The notes beneath the pieces are model-generated. The model made no database searches. It saw nothing but the letters and a program-made list of their open reading frames with translations, and was not told where the DNA came from. A program made the translations under genes and the position numbers. A stretch of DNA of 64,000 bases, from positions 1,624,361 to 1,688,360 of the forward strand of contig NZ_JAIFZO010000002.1 in NCBI RefSeq assembly GCF_026341275.1, read 5' to 3'. The stretch comes from Streptomyces ortus. Its GTDB lineage: Bacteria; Actinomycetota; Actinomycetes; Streptomycetales; Streptomycetaceae. Below, one piece after another: positions 42,878-52,254 of the stretch; position 1 is the first letter of the stretch; the number at the start of each line of letters is the position of its first letter.

Positions 42878-45127
42878 ATGGCTTCGCTCCTCCATCGCTG
42901 GGGGTTGATCACGGTCGACCGCCGGCGCCTCGTGGTGGCCCTGTGGCTGCTCGTCGTGTCCGTGATCGCCGTCCTGGGCGTCAGATTCGCCGGTGACTTC
43001 GAGACCGGGTCCACGATCCCCGGGTCCGCCGCGGAGAAATCCCTGGCCACGATGGACGAGCACTTCGGCGCCAGTGATCAGCAGACGGCCGACATCGTCT
43101 TCGAGGCCTCTTCCGGCGACTCCTTCCAGGACCGGGACCAGGCGGAAGCACTGCAGCGTTCACTGGCGGCCGTGCGTTCGGTGCCCGGCGTCGATTCCGT
43201 GAGCGACCCCGCCCGCACGGGAGCGGTGTCCCCCGACGGACGGACGGCCCTGGCCCGCGTCGAGTTCTCCGTGGCGAGCGACGAGGAGGTACCGGCCTCC
43301 GTACTGGAAGCCCTTGAGGACACCACCGCGGGCAGCCGGGCCGCCGGGATGGAGGTGACGTTCGGAGGAGACGCGTTCGAGGAGGCGAAAGCGCCGGTCA
43401 GCCCCATGGAGGCGATCGGCCTCCTGGTCGCCCTCGGGGTTCTGGTCATCACCTTCGGCTCGCTGCTCTCGGCCGGGATGCCGTTGATCACCGCGCTGAT
43501 CTCCGTGGTGACGAGCATGACCGGGTTGATCGGATTCGCCTCGGTGTTCAGCATCTCCAGCAAGGCTCCGTCCCTGGCGCTCATGCTGGGGCTGGCCGTG
43601 GGAATCGACTACGCCTTGTTCGTCGTCTCCCGGCACCGCCAGGAACTCGCCCGCGGAAGCAGTGTGCGTCAGGCCGTCGCCCGGGCCACGGCGACGGCCG
43701 GAAGTGCCGTCACCTTCGCCGCCCTCACCGTGATCATCGCCCTGATCGGCCTCGCGGTCGCCGACGTACCCACGCTCACCTCCATGGGAGTGAGTGCCGC
43801 GGGCGCCGTCGCCGTCGCCGCGCTCACCTCGCTCGGTCTGCTGCCCGCCCTGCTGGCGACAGCGGGTGAGCGACTGCGCCCCGGCCCCGGCTCCCGCGTC
43901 GCACGTCTGATGGAGCAGGCGGAGCGTCCTGGCAGCGAGGCGGAAGGCAAACCGCCGCTGGGCACCCGCTGGGTCGCGCTGGTGGCCCGGCGTCCCTGGC
44001 GCGCCCTCGTCGTCGTCACCCTCGCCCTGGCCGCCCTCGCACTGCCGGTCACACAACTCCAGCTCGCCCTCACCGACCACGGCAGCGAACCGGCCTCGAC
44101 CGAGGTCCGCCAGAGCTACGACAAGGTCAGCGACGCTTTCGGCCCGGGAGCCAACGGCCCCCTGATCGTCCTGGTGACCGACACCGAACGCGCCGCCCTC
44201 AAGGAAACGGCGGGCCGGGCAGCAGCGGAACTGCGGGGCGTGGACGGTATCGCCCGCGCCATGCCCGTGGAGTACTCCCCGGACGGAGCCGCGGCCCGTA
44301 TCCAGGTGATTCCGGACACCGGACCGCGCGACCCGCGGACCGCCGACCTCGTGTCCGGGATCGAGGACGCCGTGGAGCCACTGGCGGAGAAGAGCGGCAG
44401 CGAGGTGTCCGTCACGGGCCAGACGGCCGTCAGCATCGAGGTGTCGGAGAAGCTCAGCGCCTCCCTGCTGCCGTTCGCTCTCGTCGTGGTCGGGCTGTCC
44501 GTCCTGCTGCTGATGGCGGCGTTCCGGTCGATCGCCATCCCGGTCAAGGCGACCTTGGGGTTCCTCCTGTCCGTGGCCGCCTCCCTCGGTGTGGTGGTCG
44601 CCGTCTTCCAGTGGGGATGGCTCGCCGGCCCCCTCGGGATCCCCACGACCGGGCCGGTCTTCAGCTTCGTACCCATCATCGTGATGGCCGTCCTGTTCGG
44701 CCTGGCCATGGACTACGAAGTCTTCCTGGTCTCGGCCATGCGGGAGGACTACCTGCGCACCCGCGACCCGCGGGCGGCGATCATCGGCGGCGCACGGCAC
44801 TCGGCCCGCGTGGTCACGGCAGCCGCCGTGATCATGATCGCGGTCTTCGCCGGCTTCCTCCTGTCCCACGATCCGGCCATCATGCCCATCGCCCTGGGGC
44901 TCACCGTCGGTGTGCTGATCGACGCCTTCGCCGTGCGAATGACGCTGATGGTGGCGGTAATGTCGGTCTTGGGCCACCGTGCTTGGCGCATCCCGGCCTG
45001 GTTGGACCGGTGGCTGCCCGACCTCGACGTGGAAGGGGCCGCACTGGGCGAGACCGCCCACGTGCGGGAACCGGCAGCGGTCCGCACCCCTGAGGGCGCC
45101 GGCGTGGAGGAAGGCAGCACGGCATGA
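42878..45127 (+). CDS. MMPL-family RND transporter
   Basis: Proton-driven exporter of lipids or hydrophobic compounds. The 749-residue protein has the MMPL plan: helix 1 (about 17-37), an extracellular porter domain with FGASDQQTADIVF, five helices including GLAVGIDYALFVVSRHR, a second half with the same topology, and GLAMDYEVFLVSAMRE. The conserved GxxxDY motifs that carry the proton relay are present in both halves. ATG 42878 is chosen because it starts directly before the first helix; the open frame upstream of it has no domain. The stop overlaps the response regulator start (ATGA), so the transporter and its regulator are one operon. Confidence 0.92.
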   Translation: MASLLHRWGLITVDRRRLVVALWLLVVSVIAVLGVRFAGDFETGSTIPGSAAEKSLATMDEHFGASDQQTADIVFEASSGDSFQDRDQAEALQRSLAAVRSVPGVDSVSDPARTGAVSPDGRTALARVEFSVASDEEVPASVLEALEDTTAGSRAAGMEVTFGGDAFEEAKAPVSPMEAIGLLVALGVLVITFGSLLSAGMPLITALISVVTSMTGLIGFASVFSISSKAPSLALMLGLAVGIDYALFVVSRHRQELARGSSVRQAVARATATAGSAVTFAALTVIIALIGLAVADVPTLTSMGVSAAGAVAVAALTSLGLLPALLATAGERLRPGPGSRVARLMEQAERPGSEAEGKPPLGTRWVALVARRPWRALVVVTLALAALALPVTQLQLALTDHGSEPASTEVRQSYDKVSDAFGPGANGPLIVLVTDTERAALKETAGRAAAELRGVDGIARAMPVEYSPDGAAARIQVIPDTGPRDPRTADLVSGIEDAVEPLAEKSGSEVSVTGQTAVSIEVSEKLSASLLPFALVVVGLSVLLLMAAFRSIAIPVKATLGFLLSVAASLGVVVAVFQWGWLAGPLGIPTTGPVFSFVPIIVMAVLFGLAMDYEVFLVSAMREDYLRTRDPRAAIIGGARHSARVVTAAAVIMIAVFAGFLLSHDPAIMPIALGLTVGVLIDAFAVRMTLMVAVMSVLGHRAWRIPAWLDRWLPDLDVEGAALGETAHVREPAAVRTPEGAGVEEGSTA

Positions 45128-45825
45128 CAGATCCGGATACGGTACTCGTCGTCGAGGACGACGCGAGCATTCGCGACCTGCTGGCCTCGGCTCTCGGCTT
45201 CGTCGGCTTCGACGTGCGGCTCGCCGACGACGTCCCCCAGGCCCTCACCAGCCTGGAGCGGGAAACCCCCGACGCCATCGTGCTCGACGTCGGACTGCCG
45301 GGCGGCAGCGGCTTCGACGTGCTGCACCTGTTGCGCTCGCGGGGGCTCAGCGTCCCCGTCATGTTCCTCACGGCGAGGGACGCCATCGAGGACCGTGTCC
45401 GGGGCTTCCACCTCGGGGGTGACGACTATGTCGTCAAACCCTTCAGCGTCGTCGAGGTCGGAGCGCGCCTGCAGGCGCTCATCCGGCGGTCACGGGGCAG
45501 CGCCGGATGGAGCCAGGGCGACGGCGTCCTGCGCTACGCCGGACTGGAGCTGGACGACAAACGCCACACCGTCCACCGTGACGGCGACGCGATCGACCTG
45601 TCGCCCACCGAGTTCCGCCTGCTGCGCTACCTGCTTTCCCACGCCGAGCACGTCATGACACGCTCTCAGATCCTGGAAGCGGTCTGGCAGTACGACTTCG
45701 GCGGGGACTACGGCGTGATCGAGCGCTTCGTCTCCAACCTGCGGCGCAAGGTCGACCAGGGGCGCGTGCCGCTGATCCACACGGTGCGCGGCGTCGGCTA
45801 CAGCCTGCGTGAGCCCTCCGCGTGA
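45124..45825 (+). CDS. OmpR-family response regulator
   Basis: The 233-residue DNA-binding regulator has a receiver domain with EDD (11-13), phospho-acceptor Asp55 in IVLDVGLPG and VVKPFS. The winged-helix output domain ends in TVRGVGYSLRE. It lies between the MMPL transporter and the kinase with four-base overlaps on both sides, so it probably regulates the transporter operon itself. Confidence 0.94.
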   Translation: MTDPDTVLVVEDDASIRDLLASALGFVGFDVRLADDVPQALTSLERETPDAIVLDVGLPGGSGFDVLHLLRSRGLSVPVMFLTARDAIEDRVRGFHLGGDDYVVKPFSVVEVGARLQALIRRSRGSAGWSQGDGVLRYAGLELDDKRHTVHRDGDAIDLSPTEFRLLRYLLSHAEHVMTRSQILEAVWQYDFGGDYGVIERFVSNLRRKVDQGRVPLIHTVRGVGYSLREPSA

Positions 45826-47285
45826 ACCGGCTGCGCCGAATGCCCCGTATCCGCCTCCGCCGTCTTGCCACGATCCGGGCCCGGATCCTGACCGGAGTGC
45901 TGCTGCTGCTGATCGTGGGCCTGGTGGGCAACTCGGTCGCCAGCGTCTTCACCCTGCGCAGCCACTTGGACGAGCGTGCGGAATCGACGTTGCGCGACGC
46001 CAGGGACCGCATCCACCGTCGTCTCGCGGAGGCTCCCGCAGACATCGACGGAGCCCAGTTGGCCACCCTTGCCGCGCCGTCGATCGGGGTCATGGTCATC
46101 GACTCCGAAGGGCACGTGACGCAGCAGATCGCCTTCGGCGTCCCCGAACCGGTCAACACCGTGACGGCGGAACGGCCTGACCAGGTACTGCACATCACCG
46201 ATCATCCGGGCGTACCCGATCTGATCGCCCTGCGTATCCCGACGCCCGGCCTGACCATCACGGTCGCGGACCGAAAGATCGAGGCGTCGGCCATCGTGCT
46301 CGCGCTGCGCACGGATCTCGACCGGGTCACCGTCACCGACTTCATCTCCCGCCAGGCCAGCATCGTGGGCACGACTCTGGTCCTTGCCGCGGTCCTCGGC
46401 CTGGCGGTGCTGAAGTACGGCCTCCGGCCGCTGGGGCGCATGGCCGACGCCGCCGACGCGCTCGCTTCGGGAGCCAGGGAGGAGCGCCTGCCCGTCCGGG
46501 GCGGCCACAGCGAGACCGATCGCCTCGCCGCCGCGGTCAACAACGCCTTCGACGTCCAAGCTCGCGCGGAGAGCAATATCCGCTCCTTCGCGGCCGACGC
46601 GTCCCACGAACTACGCACCCCCCTGGCAACCATCTCGGGCTGGCTCGACCTCTACCACCAGGGCGTCCTCCGCGACCCCGCCGCCCTGGACCGCGCCATG
46701 GAACGCGTCGACGCCGAGGCCGGCCGTATGCGAGCACTCGTCGAGGAACTCTCCCTTCTCGCGCGTCTCGACGCCGGTCGCCCCCTCTCCTCCGACCGCC
46801 TCGACCTGTCCGCCCTGGCCGCCGACGTGGTGGACGACGCCCGGGTGGTCGCACCCGATCGATCCATCACCCTTGACGTTCCACCGTCGGTTCAGGTCGT
46901 GGGAGACGGCCCCAGGCTTCAACAGGTGCTCCACAACGTCGTGGGCAACGCCATTCAGCACACCGCTCCCGGCGCCCCTGTCCGGGTGAGTGTGACCATG
47001 ACGTCGGACGAAGCGCTCGTGTCCGTCAGTGACGCCGGGCCGGGCATGCCCGCGGCGGACCTCGCGCGGGTGTTCGACCGCTTCTGGCGTGCCGACGCGA
47101 GCCGCAACCAGGCCCAGGGAGGTTCGGGCCTCGGGCTTCCCATCGTGCAAGCGGTGATCCACGCCCACCGCGGAACCGTCGGCATCGACTCCGACCCCGC
47201 CGCCGGAACCACCGTCACGGTCCGGCTGCCCAGAGGGCCGAGGGCGGCTCCGGCGAGACAGAAGTCCAAGCAAGTACCTGATTAG
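45822..47285 (+). CDS. Sensor histidine kinase
   Basis: Partner kinase of the regulator at 45124. The 487-residue protein has two membrane helices (about 22-46 and 180-198) around a sensor domain of about 130 residues. A HAMP domain follows, then HisKA with His262 in DASHELRTPLAT, and HATPase motifs VGNAIQHTAPG, DAGPGMP and GGSGLGLPI. The architecture resembles the PrrB/TcrY-type kinases of actinobacteria. GTG 45822 overlaps the regulator stop. Confidence 0.93.
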   Translation: MNRLRRMPRIRLRRLATIRARILTGVLLLLIVGLVGNSVASVFTLRSHLDERAESTLRDARDRIHRRLAEAPADIDGAQLATLAAPSIGVMVIDSEGHVTQQIAFGVPEPVNTVTAERPDQVLHITDHPGVPDLIALRIPTPGLTITVADRKIEASAIVLALRTDLDRVTVTDFISRQASIVGTTLVLAAVLGLAVLKYGLRPLGRMADAADALASGAREERLPVRGGHSETDRLAAAVNNAFDVQARAESNIRSFAADASHELRTPLATISGWLDLYHQGVLRDPAALDRAMERVDAEAGRMRALVEELSLLARLDAGRPLSSDRLDLSALAADVVDDARVVAPDRSITLDVPPSVQVVGDGPRLQQVLHNVVGNAIQHTAPGAPVRVSVTMTSDEALVSVSDAGPGMPAADLARVFDRFWRADASRNQAQGGSGLGLPIVQAVIHAHRGTVGIDSDPAAGTTVTVRLPRGPRAAPARQKSKQVPD

Positions 47286-47377
47286 AGGGACCGCCCGGAC
47301 CGCCCCCGGCCGCGGGCCTTCGAAGAACCGGCACACCGAACTCGTCCAGTAGCGCTGCCCTGACGGGACAGCGGACA

Positions 47378-47427
47378 CCGTCCCAGACCCTTCGGCGCAT
47401 CGCCGTCCCAGACCCTTCGGCGCATCG
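47378..47427. repeat. Two exact tandem copies of a 25-bp unit
   Basis: A 25-base unit starting CCGTCCCAGACCCTTCGG is present twice head to tail (47378-47402 and 47403-47427) in the 259-base gap after the kinase gene. The exact identity suggests a young duplication. The unit is not a palindrome. Confidence 0.85.
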
Positions 47428-47544
47428 CCGTCCGCGCCTGACGGCGGTCCGCGCCCGCCGGCCGTCAGGGCTGCCCGCGCGACCCTCGCGCGCCCGCCCG
47501 CGACCCGCCTCAGCCTTCCTTGCCCCGGATCGGAGTCATCCCCC

Positions 47545-48267
47545 GTGAACAAGCGCCGCATCACCATGGCCGCCATCGGCCTGGCCGTCCTCACCGCAAC
47601 GGCCGCGACGGCCGACGCCGTCATAGAACACAAGGTGGAACAGCGCGTGGGCGACATGGTCGCCTGCCGCTTCGACACCGCGAAGGATGTCGCCGTCGAC
47701 CTCGGCCGGCCCCTCGCCGGCCTGCGGGCCCTCACCGGCGATGTCGGAGACGTGAACGTCAGCGCCGACGACGTACAACGGCAGGGCATGGAGCTGGACA
47801 TCGACGCTCAGCTGCACGATGTGTCCACCAGCGGTACGTCGTCGGGCGGCACCGCGACCGCGACCATCGCCTACGGCGAACTGGGCGAGAAACTGCCGGA
47901 CGCGAAGGGCGGATTGACGCCCGGCACCGACGGCACCCACCTCACCCTCAACGGGAGCATGGGCACGGTGGGCCTGCCCGTCACCGTGGTGACCGACCTG
48001 TCCACCACGCGTAACAGCGTCACCATCACGCCCGCGAGCATCACGGTGATGGGCCGTGAGATACCCGTGGAGAGGGTGTCCTCCATGCCCCGGGCCGCCG
48101 GGCTGGCGGACAAGCTCCAGCCTCGCACCGTCGAGGTCGAGGACCTGCCCGACGGCACCGCGATCACCGGCGCGCACGTCACGGACAGCGGCCTGGCCCT
48201 GGACTTCAGCCTGGATCCGAAGAGTACGAGGAAGCCCGCCGGAGATTCCCCGGAGTGTCCCGCCTGA
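47545..48267 (+). CDS. DUF2993/LmeA-like secreted protein
   Basis: The 240-residue product has an N-terminal signal or anchor helix (about 5-25). An elongated beta-rich domain follows, with VEQRVGDMVACRFDTAKDVAVDL and repeated short strands, typical of the DUF2993 family. In mycobacteria LmeA of this family supports lipoglycan maturation in the envelope. It has a Pro/Ser/Glu-rich C-terminus with PECPA at the end. The GTG start at 47545 has GGAG about ten bases upstream. Its position after an MMPL exporter fits an envelope-lipid role, but the two are separated by 259 bases. Confidence 0.75.
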   Translation: MNKRRITMAAIGLAVLTATAATADAVIEHKVEQRVGDMVACRFDTAKDVAVDLGRPLAGLRALTGDVGDVNVSADDVQRQGMELDIDAQLHDVSTSGTSSGGTATATIAYGELGEKLPDAKGGLTPGTDGTHLTLNGSMGTVGLPVTVVTDLSTTRNSVTITPASITVMGREIPVERVSSMPRAAGLADKLQPRTVEVEDLPDGTAITGAHVTDSGLALDFSLDPKSTRKPAGDSPECPA

Positions 48268-48306
48268 GCCCGCACGCCCGGCGTTCTGATCGATTACCCA
48301 TCATCG

Positions 48307-48335
48307 TTGACGGATCAAAAATGATGACGTAATCA
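48307..48335 (+). promoter_or_regulatory. Candidate promoter of aromatic catabolism operon
   Basis: TTGACG (48307-48312) and TAATCA (48330-48335) are separated by 17 bases, about 65 bases before the dioxygenase start. The palindrome at 48321-48336 covers the spacer and -10 region, which suits control by a repressor. Confidence 0.5.
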
Positions 48336-48336
48336 T
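48321..48336. promoter_or_regulatory. Operator palindrome, site 1
   Basis: ATGATGACGTAATCAT is a 16-base palindrome with one mismatched pair and an ACGT core. Fourteen bases of it recur in inverted orientation at 53395-53408, in front of the divergent amidohydrolase gene of the same cassette. The TetR regulator at 53696 is the natural candidate for binding both. Confidence 0.7.
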
Positions 48337-48398
48337 TATTGGGATTCATCATCGCGGCGTCAGCCGGCCAGGACACTCGTCGAAAGAAGGGCTCGCCC

Positions 48399-49541
48399 GT
48401 GATCGAGGTTGAGCAACCGGCCACCACCCACCCGGTCGACGCACACCAAGGACTCCACAGCGAGCTGGGCGCACTGAGGGGTGAACATCCGGGCCGTATC
48501 CGGAACCCCGTGATCAAGGTCGTCGGGCTCGGTCGGCTGGACTTCGTGAAGCCCGACCTGGACCGCGCCGAGCGATTCGCCCGCGACTTCGGCCTCGTCG
48601 TCCACGAGCGCACGCCGGACCGGCTCACGCTGCGCGGGACATGGGCCGCGTCCCCGTGCATGGTGATCCATCGTGGTCGGAACGCCCGGTTCGTCGGTCC
48701 GACGTTCGTCGCGGAATCCGTCTCCGACCTGCGCCGTCTGGCGCGCTGGGACGGCGCCAACGTCCTTCCGTTCGGGAGCGGGCAGGCCGTCCAGCTCGCT
48801 GATCCGAGCGGCATACCGGTACGGGTCGTCGCCGGACTGCGGCGGCCGGACGCCCTGGACGAACGTGCGCCGCTCAGCCTGAACACCGGCACGGACCCGG
48901 TCCGGCTCAATACGCCCCAACGGGTTCCACGAGCCGCGCCCGAGGTACAGCGGCTCGGTCACGTCGTGCTGGAGACGACGAAGTTCCAGCGAGCTCTGTC
49001 GTGGTACCTGGAGGCCCTCGGCCTGATCGTGAGTGACTTCCTCTATCTCGACGACCTCCGCGACCGCGGGCCCACCATGGCCTTCCTCCGCTGCGACCTC
49101 GGCTCGTCGCCGGCCGATCACCACACGCTGGCCATGCACCTGGGGCCGCGCACCGGTTACGTCCACTCGGCGTACCAAGTCACTGATCTCGACGCCGTCG
49201 CGGCCGGCGGGGAGTTCCTCTCGGAGCGGGGATACCGGCGGGTGTGGGGGATCGGCCGGCACATCCAGGGGAGCCAGATCTTCGACTACTGGCGCGACCC
49301 CGACCGGATGATGGTCGAGCACTACGCCGACGGCGATCTGTTCGACTCCACACTCGAACCCGGCTGGGCGCCCATGAGCGCGAGCGGTCTCGCGCAATGG
49401 GGCCCACCGGTCTCCCGCGACTTTCTGGGCACCAACCCCAATCCGGGCATGGTCGCCTCGCTCCTCAAGGCGCTGCGCGACGAGGGCAACGACATCGACA
49501 GGAACACCTTGAAGGCACTGGCGAAAGCGATGGCGGCATGA
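48399..49541 (+). CDS. Extradiol ring-cleavage dioxygenase (VOC superfamily)
   Basis: Opens a catechol-type ring next to its two hydroxyls. The 380-residue protein has two VOC modules, the N-terminal one degenerate and the C-terminal one catalytic. The iron ligands are visible as His188 (RLGHVVLE), His256 (YVHSAYQV) and Glu307 (MMVEHYAD), with spacing close to that of type I extradiol dioxygenases such as BphC. GTG 48399 has GAAGG seven bases upstream. It is the first gene of a four-gene operon whose products fit hydroxylation, ring cleavage and hydrolysis of an aromatic acid or phenol. It is longer than typical BphC enzymes (about 300) because of the N-terminal 35 residues and an insert between modules. 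Confidence 0.88.
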   Translation: MIEVEQPATTHPVDAHQGLHSELGALRGEHPGRIRNPVIKVVGLGRLDFVKPDLDRAERFARDFGLVVHERTPDRLTLRGTWAASPCMVIHRGRNARFVGPTFVAESVSDLRRLARWDGANVLPFGSGQAVQLADPSGIPVRVVAGLRRPDALDERAPLSLNTGTDPVRLNTPQRVPRAAPEVQRLGHVVLETTKFQRALSWYLEALGLIVSDFLYLDDLRDRGPTMAFLRCDLGSSPADHHTLAMHLGPRTGYVHSAYQVTDLDAVAAGGEFLSERGYRRVWGIGRHIQGSQIFDYWRDPDRMMVEHYADGDLFDSTLEPGWAPMSASGLAQWGPPVSRDFLGTNPNPGMVASLLKALRDEGNDIDRNTLKALAKAMAA

Positions 49542-50497
49542 GTGTGAACGTGGCACGTACCGACGACGGCTGGTGGGTCGAGAACGAAGGCCGGCTGACA
49601 CCGATCCGGACCCGGGCGGGCACCACCGCGGAGCTCCTCGCCGACCGGTCGGAAGTCGACGAGGCGGCGAACGCCCCCGACCCCGAGGGCCCACGGCTGA
49701 CGGACGTCGAGCTGCGCTCACCGGTCACCGTGCCGGCCCGTGTGGTCGCCCAGATGGTCAACTACCGCAGCCACGCGCACGATTCGGGCTTCGACCCCGA
49801 CACCGTGCCACCGGCCTTCTTCCGCAAGTCGTCCGGCTCGGTCTGCGGGCCCACGGCGGACATCCGATGCCCGGAACACGTCCACTTCCTCGACTACGAG
49901 GTCGAACTCGGTCTGGTGATCGGCCGCCGAATGGAGGTCGGCACGTCGATCGACGAAGGTGAACTCGCCGAGTTCGTCGCCGGCCTCGTCGTCACCAACG
50001 ACGTCAGCGCTCGCGACATCCAGCTGACGCGGACACAGTTCTACGAATCGAAGTCCTACCCGACGTTCACGCCCGTCGGCCCGTTCCTCACCCTCGTCGA
50101 CGACGCCGACCTCGCCGCCCTGGAGAAACTGCGACTGACCTTGAGCGTCAACGGCGAGGTACGCCAGGACAGCACCGCCGCCGACATGATCGTCAAGCCC
50201 GTACGAGCTCTCAACCTGCTGGCCCGTTTCCAGGCGCTGGACGTCGGCGACCTGGTGCTCACGGGCACACCGGGCGGCACCGCGCTCAAGTCGCCGGGGG
50301 CGGTGGCGGAGAAGATCGGCGCACTGCTCCCGACCGCCGTGAAGTGGAGGACGTTCTTCAGGAACCAGGCCCGCAACCCCCGCTACCTCAAGGACGGTGA
50401 TGTCGTGGCCGCCACCATCACCGACGCCGCACGGGGGATCGACCTCGGTCAGCAGACGAACATCGTCCGGGGCCCCGCGCGGAGGGCGGCCCTGTGA
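49538..50497 (+). CDS. Fumarylacetoacetate hydrolase-family protein
   Basis: Probably hydrolyses or decarboxylates the ring-cleavage product. The 319-residue protein has an FAH C-terminal domain with metal ligands in FLDYEVELGLVIG and the motifs VTNDVSARDIQ, KSYPTFTPVGP and LVLTGTPGGTALKSPG. A short N-terminal domain precedes it. The family includes acylpyruvases, homoprotocatechuate pathway isomerase/decarboxylases and 2-hydroxyhepta-dienedioate enzymes. The start overlaps the dioxygenase stop by four bases. Confidence 0.9.
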   Translation: MSVNVARTDDGWWVENEGRLTPIRTRAGTTAELLADRSEVDEAANAPDPEGPRLTDVELRSPVTVPARVVAQMVNYRSHAHDSGFDPDTVPPAFFRKSSGSVCGPTADIRCPEHVHFLDYEVELGLVIGRRMEVGTSIDEGELAEFVAGLVVTNDVSARDIQLTRTQFYESKSYPTFTPVGPFLTLVDDADLAALEKLRLTLSVNGEVRQDSTAADMIVKPVRALNLLARFQALDVGDLVLTGTPGGTALKSPGAVAEKIGALLPTAVKWRTFFRNQARNPRYLKDGDVVAATITDAARGIDLGQQTNIVRGPARRAAL

Positions 50498-50700
50498 AGC
50501 CGACCGCCACGCCCCCGTCGACCGTGACGACGGACCTGCCGCCCCTCACCTCGGTCGCCGATCCGCATGCCGTCGAACGTATTCCGCTCGCCGCGCGCGA
50601 CCTCCCCGGAGGCGCTGAGGTCGCCGGTCCCGTCGAGGCGCCGTACGGCTACGTCGCCGACATCCGTGCCGGAGCCGGAGGAGAGGAGGAGCGACAGTGA
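50494..50700 (+). CDS. Small unknown protein inside aromatic operon
   Basis: A 68-residue frame begins with GTG overlapping the FAH stop and ends overlapping the monooxygenase start, so it fits the operon exactly with four-base couplings on both sides. The product is rich in Pro, Ala and Glu (PLAARDLPGGAEVAGPVEAPYGY). No family is recognised. The exact spacing argues for translation; the function is unknown. Confidence 0.55.
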   Translation: MKPTATPPSTVTTDLPPLTSVADPHAVERIPLAARDLPGGAEVAGPVEAPYGYVADIRAGAGGEEERQ

Positions 50701-52232
50701 CGTCGACCGGTACCGGCTCGCCCTCGGCGCCGTGGGACGTCATTGTGATCGGCGGCGGCCCCGCGGGCGTGTCGGTGGCGACCCTGCTGGGGCAGCGGGG
50801 TGTGCGGGTCGTGGTCGTCGAACGCCATCACGACGTCTACCCGCTCCCGCGGGCCGTCCACCTCGACGACGAGGTCTACCGGATCCTGTACCAGCTGGGC
50901 GTCGGCGAGAAGTTCGCCGCCCTCACCCGGCCGGCGTCGGGCCTCCGGCTCGTCGACGGCCGCCACCGTGAGCTGGTGACCCTCTCCCGCGCACGGAGAA
51001 CGGCCGCGGGCCTTCCGCAGGCCAACATGTTCGATCAGCCGGACCTCGAACGCCTGCTACGGGACAACCTTCAGCACCACCCCGAGGTGTCGTTCCTCGG
51101 TGGCTACGAGCTGGTACGCCTGGACACCACCGACCCCGCGTCCGTGACCGCCCACCTGCGTCGGCCGGACGGCTCGCCCATGGACCTGCGGGCGCCCTAC
51201 GTGATCGCCTGCGACGGCGCCAACAGCACGGTCCGCGGCCAACTGGACATCCAGAACGTCGACTTCGGTTTCGAGCAACGCTGGCTGGTCGTCGACATCC
51301 GCTGCGTACCCGACCTCGATGCCTGGGAGGGTGTGCACCAGGTGTGTGACACCCGCAGGGCGGGCACCTTCATGCGTATCGGCCACGACCGCTACCGGTG
51401 GGAGTTCCAACTCCTCGCAGGCGAGAGTCCGACCGACTACGCGAGCATCCCGGCGCTGCGCCCGCTCATCGGGCCCTGGGTCCGCGGTGTTCGCGACGAC
51501 CGGTTGACCCTGCTCAAGTCCGCGGAGTACACCTTCCGGGCCCGCGTGGCGCAGCGGTGGCGCGACGGCCGGGTCTTTCTGGTCGGTGACGCGGCGCACG
51601 TCACGCCGCCGTTCATCGGGCAGGGACTGTGCGCGGGTCTGCGTGACGCGCACAACCTCGCGTGGAAGCTGGCCGCGGTGTCGCACGGGCTCGACGCGCC
51701 GGAGCTGCTGAACTCCTACGAGGCGGAGCGCCGCCCACACGTCACGGCCATGATCAGAAGAGCCAAAGCCATGGGCCGGTTGATGACAGGTGGCGGATGG
51801 ACGGCCGCACTCGCGCGCCGCTGTCTGGTGCCCACGCTCGCGCGCTCCCGATTCGTGCGGCGAATCGTGCTCGACAGCCGCACCCCGGCACTCACACCGG
51901 GCCCGCGCGTTCTCCGGCGCACCCCCGGCTCCGTACGTGGTGCGCTCCTCCCCCTTGTACGCATGCCGGGCCCCGACGGCGGCCTCGTGCTGGTCGACCG
52001 GGTGCTGGGTGACAGGACGACCGTCGTCGCGCTCCCCGGCGTCGACCTCGCGACGGTGCCGGGCGCCCTTCCTTCCGCGTGGCTGACCGTCGATCCGCGG
52101 AGCAGTGACGGCGAGCGGCAGTTGGCACGGTGGCTGCGGGCAGCTGGTGTCGGGTGGGTCCGAGTCGACCCCGACCGCGTCGTCGTGGCCGCGGGACCGG
52201 TGGGGGCGGGGACCGGCGGGGCGGCGCGGTGA
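50697..52232 (+). CDS. FAD-dependent aromatic monooxygenase, MhpA-like
   Basis: Hydroxylates an aromatic ring using NAD(P)H and oxygen. The 511-residue protein has the FAD dinucleotide motif IVIGGGPAGVSVATLL near the N-terminus, the middle DG motif in VIACDGANSTVR, and the second FAD motif GDAAHVTPPFIGQGLCAGLRD. The C-terminal thioredoxin-like domain typical of the phenol hydroxylase/MhpA group is present. MhpA acts on 3-(3-hydroxyphenyl)propionate; the substrate here is not determined. It is the last gene of the operon; its GTG start overlaps the previous stop. Confidence 0.9.
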   Translation: MTSTGTGSPSAPWDVIVIGGGPAGVSVATLLGQRGVRVVVVERHHDVYPLPRAVHLDDEVYRILYQLGVGEKFAALTRPASGLRLVDGRHRELVTLSRARRTAAGLPQANMFDQPDLERLLRDNLQHHPEVSFLGGYELVRLDTTDPASVTAHLRRPDGSPMDLRAPYVIACDGANSTVRGQLDIQNVDFGFEQRWLVVDIRCVPDLDAWEGVHQVCDTRRAGTFMRIGHDRYRWEFQLLAGESPTDYASIPALRPLIGPWVRGVRDDRLTLLKSAEYTFRARVAQRWRDGRVFLVGDAAHVTPPFIGQGLCAGLRDAHNLAWKLAAVSHGLDAPELLNSYEAERRPHVTAMIRRAKAMGRLMTGGGWTAALARRCLVPTLARSRFVRRIVLDSRTPALTPGPRVLRRTPGSVRGALLPLVRMPGPDGGLVLVDRVLGDRTTVVALPGVDLATVPGALPSAWLTVDPRSSDGERQLARWLRAAGVGWVRVDPDRVVVAAGPVGAGTGGAAR

Positions 52233-52254
52233 GTGAGGACCGCTTCGGGATCGA

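Noticed and set aside
47378-47427. CRISPR-like repeat
   Set aside because: Two adjacent copies without spacers and no cas genes; simple tandem duplication.
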